Shown here piece by piece: positions 1 through 7,844 of a stretch of 17,121 nucleotides of DNA. Below the pieces are notes generated by a model, which had not been told where the DNA came from, made no database searches, and saw only the letters and a program-made list of their open reading frames with translations. The DNA comes from Elusimicrobiota bacterium (GTDB taxonomy: Bacteria; CG03; SLGR01; JAGXOG01): the NCBI GenBank assembly GCA_027858455.1, contig JAQICQ010000077.1:1-17121 (forward strand). The letters run 5' to 3'. Both the position numbers and the translations under genes were made by a program. Every line of letters starts with the position of its first letter. Position 1 is the first letter of the stretch.

Positions 1-27
1 CTTTAACTCTCCTGATAACTTCTGCAT
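1..27 (-). CDS. 5' end of an unidentified gene, truncated by the window edge
   Basis: On the minus strand an ATG at 27-25 follows a perfect AGGAGG ribosome binding site with 8 bases between them. The reading frame stays open to the window edge and gives only nine residues, MQKLSGELK. This is far too little to identify a family. It lies 97 bases downstream of the cysE stop on the same strand, so it may belong to the same transcription unit as iscS and cysE, although a GC-rich hairpin sits between. The strong Shine-Dalgarno spacing is the main support. The start of another real gene is likely; its function is unknown. Confidence 0.55.
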
Positions 28-35
28 TCTTATTG

Positions 36-41
36 CCTCCT
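36..41 (-). promoter_or_regulatory. Ribosome binding site AGGAGG for the left-edge gene
   Basis: The plus strand reads CCTCCT, giving AGGAGG on the minus strand, 8 bases before the ATG at 27-25. It is the strongest and best-spaced Shine-Dalgarno sequence in the window, and it decides the call of the truncated gene. Confidence 0.6.
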
Positions 42-76
42 AATCAACCAATTACTCTTGCTCCTCACGGAACAAG

Positions 77-110
77 CCCCTTCCTCAAACCCGTTAGGGT
101 CAGGGAGGGG
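77..110. other. GC-rich hairpin between cysE and the next gene
   Basis: The outer arms 77-85 and 102-110 can pair over 9 positions; one pair is a U-G wobble if the plus strand is transcribed and an A-C mismatch if the minus strand is. An inner stem, ACCC with GGGT, closes a 4-base loop at 93-96. No run of U follows on either strand, so it is not a standard intrinsic terminator. It could be an mRNA-stabilising or processing hairpin, an attenuator, or one copy of a dispersed palindromic repeat. Only one copy is in this window. Confidence 0.45.
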
Positions 111-124
111 TGATTGACTTATCA

Positions 125-871
125 TTATATCCCTCCTCCGTCAATATAACTGCTATCGTCCGGACTGGAAAATTCTTTTATTATCTCTTCTTTTTTATCT
201 TCCATAATCTTGTCTATGTGCGATTTAACGCCTTCAAGTTTTTCAAGCTCTTTTATGCGTCCTTCAAGTTTATTGTTTTCTTCCATAAAATATTTAACCG
301 CGTCGGCTACCGGATCGGGCAGGCGGTTATGCTCAAGAGCTTTTATGTCTTTCCCCGAGAAACCTACCCCTATTTTTGCCGGAACTCCTACAGCCGTCGC
401 TCCGGGAGGAACATTATTTATAACTACCGCCCCGGCACCTATTCTTGCACCTTTACCTATAATTACCGGTCCGAGTATTATTGAGCCGGCGCCGGCTATA
501 ACCCCTTCTTCCAGTGTCGGATGGCGTTTCTTTTTTAAAAGGCTTGTCCCGCCAAGCACCACTCCCTGATATATAAGGCAGTTTTTGCCTATCTCAGCCG
601 TTTCGCCTATCACCACCCCACTGCCGTGGTCAATAAATACCGATTCGGCAATTTTAGCTCCCGGATGAATTTCAATGCTTGTCAAAAACTTTGCTATATG
701 AGATATTATGCGGGCGGCGGTATATTCTTTTTTCCCGTAAAGTTTATTTGCAACCCGGTGTATAATAATTGCATGCAGTCCGGGATAGCACAAAAGTATC
801 TCAACTATATTTTTTGCCGCCGGATCTCTTTTAAATACGGTATCTATATCTTTTTTTATTTTCTTGAACAT
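125..871 (-). CDS. cysE: Serine O-acetyltransferase
   Basis: This enzyme transfers acetyl from acetyl-CoA to L-serine to make O-acetylserine, the committed step of cysteine synthesis in the cytoplasm. The 248-residue protein has the short N-terminal helical region with DPAAKN (residues 16-21) and then a left-handed beta-helix of hexapeptide repeats (about 65-165). The catalytic Asp-His pair is visible as D81-H82 in FIDHGSG, and H117 lies in the KKRHPTLEEGV loop. It resembles the short CysE of Gram-positive bacteria more than the 273-residue E. coli enzyme. It also carries a charged, probably coiled-coil tail (about 188-235), which is common in related short forms. The ATG at 871 has AGGAG upstream, but 14 bases away, which is long. 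It follows iscS by 68 bases, so the pair looks like a cysteine/sulfur unit. I do not see a cysK beside it. Confidence 0.95.
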   Translation of the reverse strand: MFKKIKKDIDTVFKRDPAAKNIVEILLCYPGLHAIIIHRVANKLYGKKEYTAARIISHIAKFLTSIEIHPGAKIAESVFIDHGSGVVIGETAEIGKNCLIYQGVVLGGTSLLKKKRHPTLEEGVIAGAGSIILGPVIIGKGARIGAGAVVINNVPPGATAVGVPAKIGVGFSGKDIKALEHNRLPDPVADAVKYFMEENNKLEGRIKELEKLEGVKSHIDKIMEDKKEEIIKEFSSPDDSSYIDGGGI

Positions 872-891
872 TTTTCTTGTTTTATCTCCTA

Positions 892-920
892 ATTATAACA
901 TCTTTGGATTTTATATACAA
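892..920 (-). promoter_or_regulatory. Possible promoter of cysE (extended -10)
   Basis: On the minus strand TTGTAT (920-915) and a perfect TATAAT (897-892) are 17 bases apart, and TG precedes the -10 box by one base (extended -10). A transcript would start near 885, leaving a leader of about 14 bases that begins just after the AGGAG. The region is very AT-rich, so a chance match is possible. Confidence 0.4.
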
Positions 921-939
921 AATATTTTATATAAGCAAT

Positions 940-2094
940 TTATAAAGGCGAGATATCCCTGAGTTTTTTTACTATGGGCCCTGCCTGTTTGATAACATAG
1001 GCTATCTCTTCTTTAGTATTATATTTACTAAGTGAAAACCTTACCGACCCCTGAGCTGTAACCGGGTCTATACCCATAGCTGTAAGGACATGAGACGGTT
1101 CTATAGCGCCCGAAGTGCAGGCCGAACCGGAGGATACAGCGATTCCGGCCGAGTCAAGCATCATTATAACCGATTCACCCTCTATGTTTTTAAAACTTAC
1201 GTTAAGAGTATTTACTAACGATTTATCCGGCGACCCGTTTATTATAACCTCGCCTGGAATATTTAAGAGCCCCCCAATAAGCATTTCTCTAAGTTCCTCT
1301 ATGCGTCTGTAATCTTTTCCGGCCTGCTGATGCGAAACAGCTTCGGCTGCTTTGCCAAGACCGGCTATAAAAGAAACATTTTCCGTGCCCGGCCTTATAC
1401 CTCTTTCGTGATGACCCCCGAAAACTATGTTATCTATTTTTACGCCATTTTTTACATATAATGCCCCTATACCTTTAGGGCCGTGTATTTTATGTCCCGA
1501 TATTGTTATAAGATCTGCATCGAGCTCGACGGCATTTAGATGATCCTTACCGAAAAACTGGACCGCATCTGTATGAAAGACTGTCCGCGGGGATATTTTT
1601 TTAACTTTTTTTACAATATTCCGGAGCGGCTGGATTGCTCCGGTTTCATTGTTTGCCGCCATAATACTTACCAGCGCCGTATCCTCTCTGAGCTCAGAAA
1701 GAATTTGCTCCGTGTCCACTATACCGTCGCTCCCTGCATCTATCCAGCTGACATCATAGCCCTTTTCTTCATAATATCTGAAAATATTTAATACCGAATG
1801 GTGTTCTATCCGGGAAGTAATTATATGCTTTTTGCTGGGATATTTTTTAAGCGTACCTGAAACTGCAATATTGTTGGCTTCGGTGCCGCCGGAGGTAAAA
1901 ATTATTTCTTTCTCCCGGCGGGCGCCTATTGCCCCGGCGACCCTTCGGCGGGCCTTCTCTATAATTTCGCGGGCATCCCGGCCGTAACGGTGAATAGAAG
2001 ACGGGTTTCCGAAGATTTTTAAGGCATAGGACAGCTCTTCTATAACCTCTTTGGAAATGCGAGTAGTAGCATTATTGTCAAGGTATACTTTCAT
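940..2094 (-). CDS. iscS: Cysteine desulfurase, IscS/NifS family
   Basis: This PLP enzyme of the class V aminotransferase fold removes sulfur from L-cysteine as an enzyme persulfide, for iron-sulfur clusters, tRNA thiolation and similar uses. The 384 residues match the usual length. Visible landmarks are LDNNATT at the N-terminus, SGGTEANN (68-75), the PLP-stacking histidine in RIEHHS (H98), HTDAVQ (174-179), the PLP lysine K202 in SGHKIHGPKG, and the catalytic cysteine C326 in SSGSACTSG. The SSGSAC(T/S)SG loop is the IscS/NifS (group I) type, unlike SufS. The ATG at 2094 has GAGGAG 10 bases upstream. No iscU, iscR or nifU is adjacent. The next gene is cysE, so the local role may be general cysteine/sulfur trafficking. 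IscS and NifS cannot be separated without more context. Confidence 0.93.
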   Translation of the reverse strand: MKVYLDNNATTRISKEVIEELSYALKIFGNPSSIHRYGRDAREIIEKARRRVAGAIGARREKEIIFTSGGTEANNIAVSGTLKKYPSKKHIITSRIEHHSVLNIFRYYEEKGYDVSWIDAGSDGIVDTEQILSELREDTALVSIMAANNETGAIQPLRNIVKKVKKISPRTVFHTDAVQFFGKDHLNAVELDADLITISGHKIHGPKGIGALYVKNGVKIDNIVFGGHHERGIRPGTENVSFIAGLGKAAEAVSHQQAGKDYRRIEELREMLIGGLLNIPGEVIINGSPDKSLVNTLNVSFKNIEGESVIMMLDSAGIAVSSGSACTSGAIEPSHVLTAMGIDPVTAQGSVRFSLSKYNTKEEIAYVIKQAGPIVKKLRDISPL

Positions 2095-2104
2095 AAATAA
2101 ATAG

Positions 2105-2110
2105 CTCCTC
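2105..2110 (-). promoter_or_regulatory. Ribosome binding site GAGGAG of iscS
   Basis: GAGGAG on the minus strand lies 10 bases before the ATG of the desulfurase and supports that start. A closely similar sequence (AAGAGGAGCTA) precedes comF. Confidence 0.6.
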
Positions 2111-2137
2111 TTAAAAACATAACATCTTGCTTTTACT

Positions 2138-2164
2138 ATTATATAAAAATAGCGCTTATGTCAA
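2138..2164 (-). promoter_or_regulatory. Promoter of the iscS-cysE unit
   Basis: On the minus strand a perfect TTGACA (2164-2159) and a perfect TATAAT (2143-2138) are separated by 15 bases, shorter than the optimal 17. The predicted start near 2131 gives a leader of about 37 bases that includes the GAGGAG ribosome binding site. The 126-base gap, the largest in the window, fits a new transcription unit here. The spacer holds the palindrome AGCGCT; no recognisable IscR or CysB site is evident. Confidence 0.55.
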
Positions 2165-2211
2165 TTCCCTGATATGTTCTTTGTGAAATGCCTGGATGGG
2201 TTTAAACTGTT

Positions 2212-2242
2212 AAAAAAAAATTAAGCAGAAGTTTTGCACTTC
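2212..2242 (-). terminator. Possible weak intrinsic terminator at the end of dksA
   Basis: At the 3' end of the DksA-like gene the minus strand has a 5-bp stem, GAAGT with ACTTC (2242-2238 and 2232-2228), closing a 5-base loop. After 7 bases, including the stop codon, comes a run of nine T (2220-2212). The stem is short and AT-rich and overlaps the coding end, so termination would be partial at best. Confidence 0.35.
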
Positions 2243-2559
2243 ATACAGAGTTTGGCATAAGGAAGCGCTTTTAAACGGTCATTGGAAATCTTTTTTGAGC
2301 AACTTTCGCACTTTCCAAAACTGCCGTCGTCAATCTTACGAAGAGTGTCTTCTATAAGCTCTATCCTTTTGTGCTCATGGTCGCCGAGATGAAAAAGTAC
2401 TTCTCTCTGGTAATTGCCGGTAGCCCGGTCCATTTCGTCGCCGCCTTTGTCATCAAGATAAGCTTTCTCGCGAGTTTTCATTCTCCTGACGCCTTCAAGT
2501 ATTCCTTCGCGGGCTTTCTGAAGTTCTTTTTTTAATTTTTTTATTTCTCTTTTTCTCAT
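2221..2559 (-). CDS. DksA/TraR-family C4 zinc-finger protein
   Basis: This is a small regulator of the family that enters the RNA polymerase secondary channel and, in DksA, works with ppGpp. From the ATG at 2559 it has 112 residues: a basic N-terminal helix, a coiled-coil region with the tip motif DEMDRA (DxxDxA, residues 41-46), and a C-terminal zinc finger with cysteines 84, 87, 105 and 108 in CESC and CMKC. Having both the DxxDxA tip and all four cysteines argues for a working DksA-like protein. It is shorter than E. coli DksA (151) and closer to the compact forms annotated as TraR/DksA or YteA-like. An in-frame TTG 18 bases upstream would add MYISCI, but neither start has a Shine-Dalgarno sequence and the -10 box described separately overlaps that TTG, so I prefer the ATG. 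It lies alone between tamB and iscS. Confidence 0.88.
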   Translation of the reverse strand: MRKREIKKLKKELQKAREGILEGVRRMKTREKAYLDDKGGDEMDRATGNYQREVLFHLGDHEHKRIELIEDTLRKIDDGSFGKCESCSKKISNDRLKALPYAKLCMKCKTSA

Positions 2560-2568
2560 AATACAACT

Positions 2569-2596
2569 AATATACAAAATATTTATTTATTTGCAA
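2569..2596 (-). promoter_or_regulatory. Possible promoter of the dksA-like gene
   Basis: The minus strand has TTGCAA (2596-2591), 16 bases, then TATATT (2574-2569). Transcription would begin near 2562, only about 3 bases before the ATG at 2559, giving a nearly leaderless mRNA. This fits the lack of any Shine-Dalgarno sequence. The region is AT-rich, so the match could be chance. Confidence 0.35.
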
Positions 2597-2615
2597 CTCA
2601 AACAAGTGTACCCTT

Positions 2616-5600
2616 CTAAAATTTAATACGATGTTCAAGACCCAAAAATATTCCCCGGTCCTTATTTATTTCCCCTCTTATAAATTGATTCTCCTGAAGC
2701 CGGTAAAGAATATCCAGCTCATGGGATAGACGCAGTTTATTTTCAATTCCGGGCCCCATCTGCATATAATACCCCATATAGAGTTTGTCGGTAAGATAAC
2801 TTCCCAGTTCAAGTCCGGTATCTTCTATAACAACAGACCCGTCCGGTTGTTCTTCGGAAAGCCCCACATCAATCTTAGCAACATCTATTATAGCCGTCTT
2901 GCTTAGTATATTTTTTACCAGCGGTGAAGTAAGATTGGCGTCTATGGCCCTCAAAAGCTCTCTTCTTAAAAGAGCATTTCTTTCCTGCTGGGTTAATTCG
3001 CTGAAATCCACTCCCGCTATAGCAATCTCAGCCGACTCTTCGGAAGTCTTATTATTCTCAAAATCGCGGGAATTAAACCGGGGATTTATATTTGCAAGCC
3101 TTTCCTGAGGAATAACTAATTCAACCACATCATCTATCCAATTATCTTGAGAATCTCTTCGCTGCACGTTTGTCGTTGCGGACGCTGAAATATATTCTTT
3201 TGAATCTTCCCATATAAGACGAGCTCTTTGAATTTTAAATGTTCTGTTTAAATAGGCAAGCTCACCTTGAGAAGAAGTTAATTCACCGTTAACTGCAAGC
3301 GGTTCCCGCGGTGTTTTTGAAAAGTTTATTTTACCGGCAAGTTTAAGTCGCGCATAGGTATTTTCATACCAAACGGATTTGCCGGCGGCAAGATCAATAT
3401 CTAAAAATATATTATCTAAAAAATCAGCCGAAAACGGATCCTCTCCCCGCGAGCTCGGCGGGTAAGTAAATTGCGCATCCTCCATAATGATATCTGCAGT
3501 TGCGTGAGGGGCACTCTCTCCGGAAGAAGTAAATAAACGGATGCTCCCCCTTGGCTCACCGCTTGTAGGCAGGGTCAGAAACCTTCCGAACAATCCGCTC
3601 TGGGGAATATCCAGCCCCGGAACTTTCACTATTACGCCTTCATCCCCGACAGTTTTAAAAATAATATCATATTCTAATTTGGGCTTTCCAAAATCAAAAT
3701 ATCCGGATCCGGATATTTTACCCGGAGCCCACCGGGCATTAAAACTTTGGATATTCAGTCTGCTCCCGGAGGCAACCATCGAACAATTAATATCCTTTAT
3801 CGTATCAAAGACGGTTTTACCCTCTATGCGGCCGCCAGCCAGTTCCGAACGCCCGGTTATTACTGGGGGCTTACCCGTTCCGGATAATTTCCCGGACAAA
3901 TTTCCGGACAAATCCCCGGACAAATGATATTTGCCGGCAAAATAACCGCTTGCTTTATCAACTTGTCCAACCATTTGCTCAAGTCCCGCAAGTGATAAAC
4001 GCTTAATTTCTATATCCATATCGGAGATTTTTCCTAACCGGCCCGCAAAGGTAATATCCACAAAATCAGCATCCCTTATAAAACTATTATTAAGAACAAG
4101 CTCACCGTCTTTATAAATAAAATCAGCGTTCAGGTGGTCAATCCCAATATTTTTATATCTTCCGTTCTGCACAGATACCGATCCGTTAGCTTTAAAAGAG
4201 ACCGTACTTTTATTTACGGATATATTAAAATCGGAACTGCCCCAGTAATTTACGGGGCTGTCTAATATCCTAATTATATTATTAATCTCAAAATTATTAG
4301 CCTTTATTTCGCCGTCTATATCCTCATTACCGTTAAAATAACCCTGCGCGGAAAAAATATTTTTATTATCCCTGTTGATCTGCGCAGCAAGCTCAATCTT
4401 ACCGCCGGGGTCAAAATATATCTCCATATCAAACCCTTCCCTGTCTTTTAAATTAAGCTGATTTTTTCTGTATGTTATTTCCAGGGGGTTATTTATTTTC
4501 AACCTGTTTACTATTATATTTTTCGGGATTAATTTCAGCTGGACCATAAACGGGTCAATATGGACCTCGCTTTCAATTTCGGCATTTCCAAGTAACGCAA
4601 ACGAGCCAACGCCTAAATTTTCAAATTTAACTGAAGAATTCAGCTTCAGGTAATTGTTTTCGTCCATAAACACCCGCGCATCAGAAAAAGAAACGGATCC
4701 GGTTTCTGATTTTATAAATACTTCCTGCAGATTTAATTGACGGTTGCGGTACCTGGCTCCGGTAATGCTTAGTTTTTTAAACTCTTTTTTTCGGGCAGAT
4801 TCCCGAGCAGCGTTCCGAGCAGAGTTCCGGGCAGCGTTCCGGGCAGAATTCCGGACTGATATATTTTCTCCATTAAAATTAAAATCAACGACCGGACTTT
4901 TAATATCGCCGGTGATTCGGCCCCCTATATTACAGCGGCCAACAATATCGCCTATTCCTTCTATCGGCGACAATAACTTAAGATTCATATCATTCACAGT
5001 AAATTCCGCGCCGGGACTCTCCTTGCCCCCGAAAGAACCGGTAACTGAAAATATACCATTTTCCCCGATACGTCCTGAAACATCCTTAAAAATAATTTTG
5101 CCGTTTTCAATGGAAAGGTTTTCACGAACAATATTTTTATAGGAAATATCTGTCCGGCCTTCAAAAGGTATACCATTACGGCGGCCTTTTATTTTTGATT
5201 TACTTAAAATATATACAGGTCTCTTTTTTGTGCCTGAGATATTTAATACCCCTGAAATAGTTCCATCTGAAATAGTTCCATCTGAAATAGTTCCGGCGGG
5301 GCCTTCGGCTGCTTTCAGTAAAGACAGAAGGTTATCTATATTAAAATTATCCGCTACTATTTTTCCCCGGAGATCCTCTTTATTTTTAAACCCCAGTGAT
5401 ATATTGCCGGAAAGTGTATCCCCCGCATTAATTTCAGAGCCGGCAACAGAATCCTTATAGGTTCCGTTAATATTTATTTCCGGCCACTTACCGCCGTTGA
5501 CAGAAAAATCTTTAACTTTAATGTCGTATTTATAACCGGTATCCTTATTAAAAGCGCCGGTATAATTCCCCGAAGCATTAAATATCCTCCCAAAAATATC

Positions 5601-7844
5601 ATATGAAGTTAATTTTAAATAGAGAGCCTGCTTTTCTCCCAGTTTACCCTTGATATTCAGGCTGCCTTTTTCTTTATTTAAATTCAGCTTTTCCACTGAC
5701 CAATGCTTACCGTCATATTTTAAAAGGGATGAGAGATTGCCTAAATCCCGGTCTGCATATTTTATGCCCGTGCTCTTAAAAACAGCGCGGCCTTCCCCGG
5801 AACTAAAGATAAATTCTCCCGAAATTTGACCGTCAATCTTATCGTTCTTTATCTTAAGGACTTTAAGAATATTTCCGATATCTGCGGCGGTCGCCGTGAC
5901 GGAAGACCGGTTCAACACAACCGCGTCATTCTCATAAGAAATAGAAACACTGCCCTTTACGGTATTATTGATATCTAATTCGTCTATACTAAAAACTTTT
6001 TTCCCTTCTTTATATTGATAGCCAAGCCGGACTCCTCCTTCATAACTGCCAGAATCTATCATGAGATTATCCGTCATGACTTTGCCGTCTATGCGGACCT
6101 CGTCGGACAGTATATCAAGCTTACCGGCAAAATTAAAACTTCCGGAAGCCCCTTCATATAATTCCGTAAATCCGGGCAAATCAAGATGACTGATGTTCGT
6201 GCCCACTGTCTCTAAACTCATCACAAAAGGAGAATACCTCATATATCCTGTGGATTTTACGGCTCCGGCGCCGGCCCCGTTTATTTCAAAGGATTTTATA
6301 TCCAGACGTCTCGTTCCTTCGGTAAATTGCAGATCGCCTTTTATTATATATTTATTATCTATACTGAACCCATTTACTGTAATTTCGGAATCAGCATAGT
6401 TAAATTCCGCGTCAACCCGACCGAACTTTTTACCGGGAACCGAAAAATCATCTATTGTAACCTCGGATTTAATTTCCGGCAAACCCCTGCGGCCTTTAAC
6501 GGTTATATTTCCCGACATCGCCCCATTAATATTTTTTACTCCGGTAAGTTTTCTCATGGAAATTTTTTCAGCAGTGGCGGTAACATCAAATTCATCCCTT
6601 ATATCCCACTGTCCGTCCCACCTGAGGCGTCCGCCGGCGATTTCCATCATCCCGGCACCGATCTTTATGCTTGAGGTGCTAATATCAGCGGTGGTATTAA
6701 GTTTATTAATTTTATAATTACCGACAAAACCGGTTTCCATAGAAATCCGGCCTGATGCTTCAATTTCCCCCGGTTTCCCCCTTAAATATCCTTCTACGTT
6801 AAATATACCGTTAATGTTTTTTATATCTGTTTGCTTTAAAAGTTCACGCGCGGCAAGCTGCCCTGTTACTCCGAAATCAATATGCGGGTCTTTCATATAG
6901 TTGCTTATTGTTCCGGTAACATTAAGGAGGTTCTCTTTCCACCTGGCAGTGGCTTGTCCTACATTAAGGCGGCGAGGAGAAATATTTATATCTGCTTTAT
7001 CTACCGACAGCTGTCCGGCCTCGGCCCCGGCAACCTTAATTTCCCCGTTGATATCAAGGACTTCCAATATATTATCAAATGAATCTATATAGCCGGAAGC
7101 ACTTAAAGAAACATCGGCCGTTCCCCGGTCAAAACTCACTTTCCCGAACCCGGAATTTATCTCGCCTACACTATTTAAAATAAATTTTGCGGAATTTATA
7201 TCAATATCCGTTTTTTTACTTAGCAGGTGATACTTTAATTCAACTTTTACATCCCGGACAAGCTGTTCTATGTTAAAATCAGATTTTGCATATATCTCCG
7301 GGTAACCGCTCAACATAATTACAGAATTAAAATCAGAAGCGCGGTATTTTTGAGAACCGGGAAGAACCACGGCTATATCCCCATCAATGACATTAAATTT
7401 CCAGGGAGGTATCTTCCCTCCCCCCGGGAGATTTTTACCGGCTCTCATTTTTTCTAAACCGGGAATAATTAAACCGCCTGAAGATTTAATGATTTTAAAT
7501 TCAGGGTTATATAAACTTATTTCACTTACAAGCTCGGGAACATTCCTTATGTTTTTCAGGATTTTAATAAAAGAATAGTTGACTTTGACCTTCCCGATAT
7601 AGATATCTTTCCCGGGAGTAGAAGGATTGTCTATTGTAACTTCGCTCAACACTAAATTATTAAATATGTCGGTGTATATGCGGCCTATATCAACTTTGTT
7701 TTGAAGATACTCACCGGCTTTTTTATTTATTACGGTTTTTAAGTTTTCGGTAAACTGCCGGCTTTTAAGATATAGAATTATCCCGGCGGTTAATATTAAT
7801 GCGGCAAAGAGAGATAACGTTATTATCTTAATTTTTCTTTTCAT
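2616..7844 (-). CDS. tamB: TamB/AsmA-like translocation and assembly protein (DUF490)
   Basis: The 1742-residue protein has one N-terminal membrane anchor (about residues 5-27, after a KRKIK basic start). A very long beta-rich region follows, full of weakly repeating strand units ending in G-x-I/L patterns, as expected of the periplasmic beta-groove of AsmA/TamB proteins. The C-terminal part (about 1400-1742) resembles the TamB/DUF490 domain, with a segment around GELAYLNRTFKIQRARLIW and a barrel-like end finishing in phenylalanine. Such proteins span the periplasm and are linked to phospholipid transport to the outer membrane and to assembly of some outer-membrane proteins with TamA. It is much longer than E. 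coli TamB (1259). Short in-frame repeats occur near residues 850-864, 998-1017 and 1306-1321. No tamA or bamA is adjacent. It follows clpC by 51 bases. The ATG at 7844 lacks a Shine-Dalgarno sequence and lies in a 12-base tandem repeat. Confidence 0.88.
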   Translation of the reverse strand: MKRKIKIITLSLFAALILTAGIILYLKSRQFTENLKTVINKKAGEYLQNKVDIGRIYTDIFNNLVLSEVTIDNPSTPGKDIYIGKVKVNYSFIKILKNIRNVPELVSEISLYNPEFKIIKSSGGLIIPGLEKMRAGKNLPGGGKIPPWKFNVIDGDIAVVLPGSQKYRASDFNSVIMLSGYPEIYAKSDFNIEQLVRDVKVELKYHLLSKKTDIDINSAKFILNSVGEINSGFGKVSFDRGTADVSLSASGYIDSFDNILEVLDINGEIKVAGAEAGQLSVDKADINISPRRLNVGQATARWKENLLNVTGTISNYMKDPHIDFGVTGQLAARELLKQTDIKNINGIFNVEGYLRGKPGEIEASGRISMETGFVGNYKINKLNTTADISTSSIKIGAGMMEIAGGRLRWDGQWDIRDEFDVTATAEKISMRKLTGVKNINGAMSGNITVKGRRGLPEIKSEVTIDDFSVPGKKFGRVDAEFNYADSEITVNGFSIDNKYIIKGDLQFTEGTRRLDIKSFEINGAGAGAVKSTGYMRYSPFVMSLETVGTNISHLDLPGFTELYEGASGSFNFAGKLDILSDEVRIDGKVMTDNLMIDSGSYEGGVRLGYQYKEGKKVFSIDELDINNTVKGSVSISYENDAVVLNRSSVTATAADIGNILKVLKIKNDKIDGQISGEFIFSSGEGRAVFKSTGIKYADRDLGNLSSLLKYDGKHWSVEKLNLNKEKGSLNIKGKLGEKQALYLKLTSYDIFGRIFNASGNYTGAFNKDTGYKYDIKVKDFSVNGGKWPEININGTYKDSVAGSEINAGDTLSGNISLGFKNKEDLRGKIVADNFNIDNLLSLLKAAEGPAGTISDGTISDGTISGVLNISGTKKRPVYILSKSKIKGRRNGIPFEGRTDISYKNIVRENLSIENGKIIFKDVSGRIGENGIFSVTGSFGGKESPGAEFTVNDMNLKLLSPIEGIGDIVGRCNIGGRITGDIKSPVVDFNFNGENISVRNSARNAARNSARNAARESARKKEFKKLSITGARYRNRQLNLQEVFIKSETGSVSFSDARVFMDENNYLKLNSSVKFENLGVGSFALLGNAEIESEVHIDPFMVQLKLIPKNIIVNRLKINNPLEITYRKNQLNLKDREGFDMEIYFDPGGKIELAAQINRDNKNIFSAQGYFNGNEDIDGEIKANNFEINNIIRILDSPVNYWGSSDFNISVNKSTVSFKANGSVSVQNGRYKNIGIDHLNADFIYKDGELVLNNSFIRDADFVDITFAGRLGKISDMDIEIKRLSLAGLEQMVGQVDKASGYFAGKYHLSGDLSGNLSGKLSGTGKPPVITGRSELAGGRIEGKTVFDTIKDINCSMVASGSRLNIQSFNARWAPGKISGSGYFDFGKPKLEYDIIFKTVGDEGVIVKVPGLDIPQSGLFGRFLTLPTSGEPRGSIRLFTSSGESAPHATADIIMEDAQFTYPPSSRGEDPFSADFLDNIFLDIDLAAGKSVWYENTYARLKLAGKINFSKTPREPLAVNGELTSSQGELAYLNRTFKIQRARLIWEDSKEYISASATTNVQRRDSQDNWIDDVVELVIPQERLANINPRFNSRDFENNKTSEESAEIAIAGVDFSELTQQERNALLRRELLRAIDANLTSPLVKNILSKTAIIDVAKIDVGLSEEQPDGSVVIEDTGLELGSYLTDKLYMGYYMQMGPGIENKLRLSHELDILYRLQENQFIRGEINKDRGIFLGLEHRIKF
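3880..3927 (-). repeat. 12-base tandem repeat in tamB (LSG units)
   Basis: Four adjacent 12-base units of the form CCGGACAAATNN on the plus strand (3880, 3904 and so on; the first is slightly diverged) encode LSGD-LSGN-LSGK-LSGT near residues 1306-1321. The frame is kept throughout. Confidence 0.8.
4792..4851 (-). repeat. 12-base tandem repeat in tamB (Arg-Asn/Glu-Ser/Ala-Ala units)
   Basis: Five adjacent 12-base units beginning CGGGCAG or CGAGCAG on the plus strand encode a run of R-N/E-S/A-A tetrapeptides near residues 998-1017. This forms a strongly basic, alanine-rich insert, probably helical or disordered, in an otherwise beta-rich protein. Confidence 0.8.
5252..5296 (-). repeat. 15-base tandem repeat in tamB (GTISD units)
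   Basis: Three nearly identical 15-base units of CTGAAATAGTTCCAT on the plus strand (the last two bases differ in the third copy) encode GTISDGTISDGTISG near residues 850-864. Confidence 0.85.

Noticed and set aside
77..110. Intrinsic terminator after cysE
   Set aside because: The stem is GC-rich but neither strand has a T-run after it, so I list it only as a hairpin.
2095..2220. T-box, SAM or other riboswitch upstream of the sulfur genes
   Set aside because: The predicted leader is only about 37 bases and shows no structured conserved elements.
2557..2577. TTG start for the DksA-like protein
   Set aside because: No ribosome binding site precedes it, the extra six residues add nothing family-like, and a likely -10 box overlaps the TTG.
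4792..4851. CRISPR-like or mobile repeat array
   Set aside because: The units are 12 bases without spacers and keep the tamB reading frame; they are coding micro-repeats.
4994..5176. A 60-codon minus-strand frame within tamB
   Set aside because: It is an alternative frame inside the continuous tamB reading frame, with no family features.
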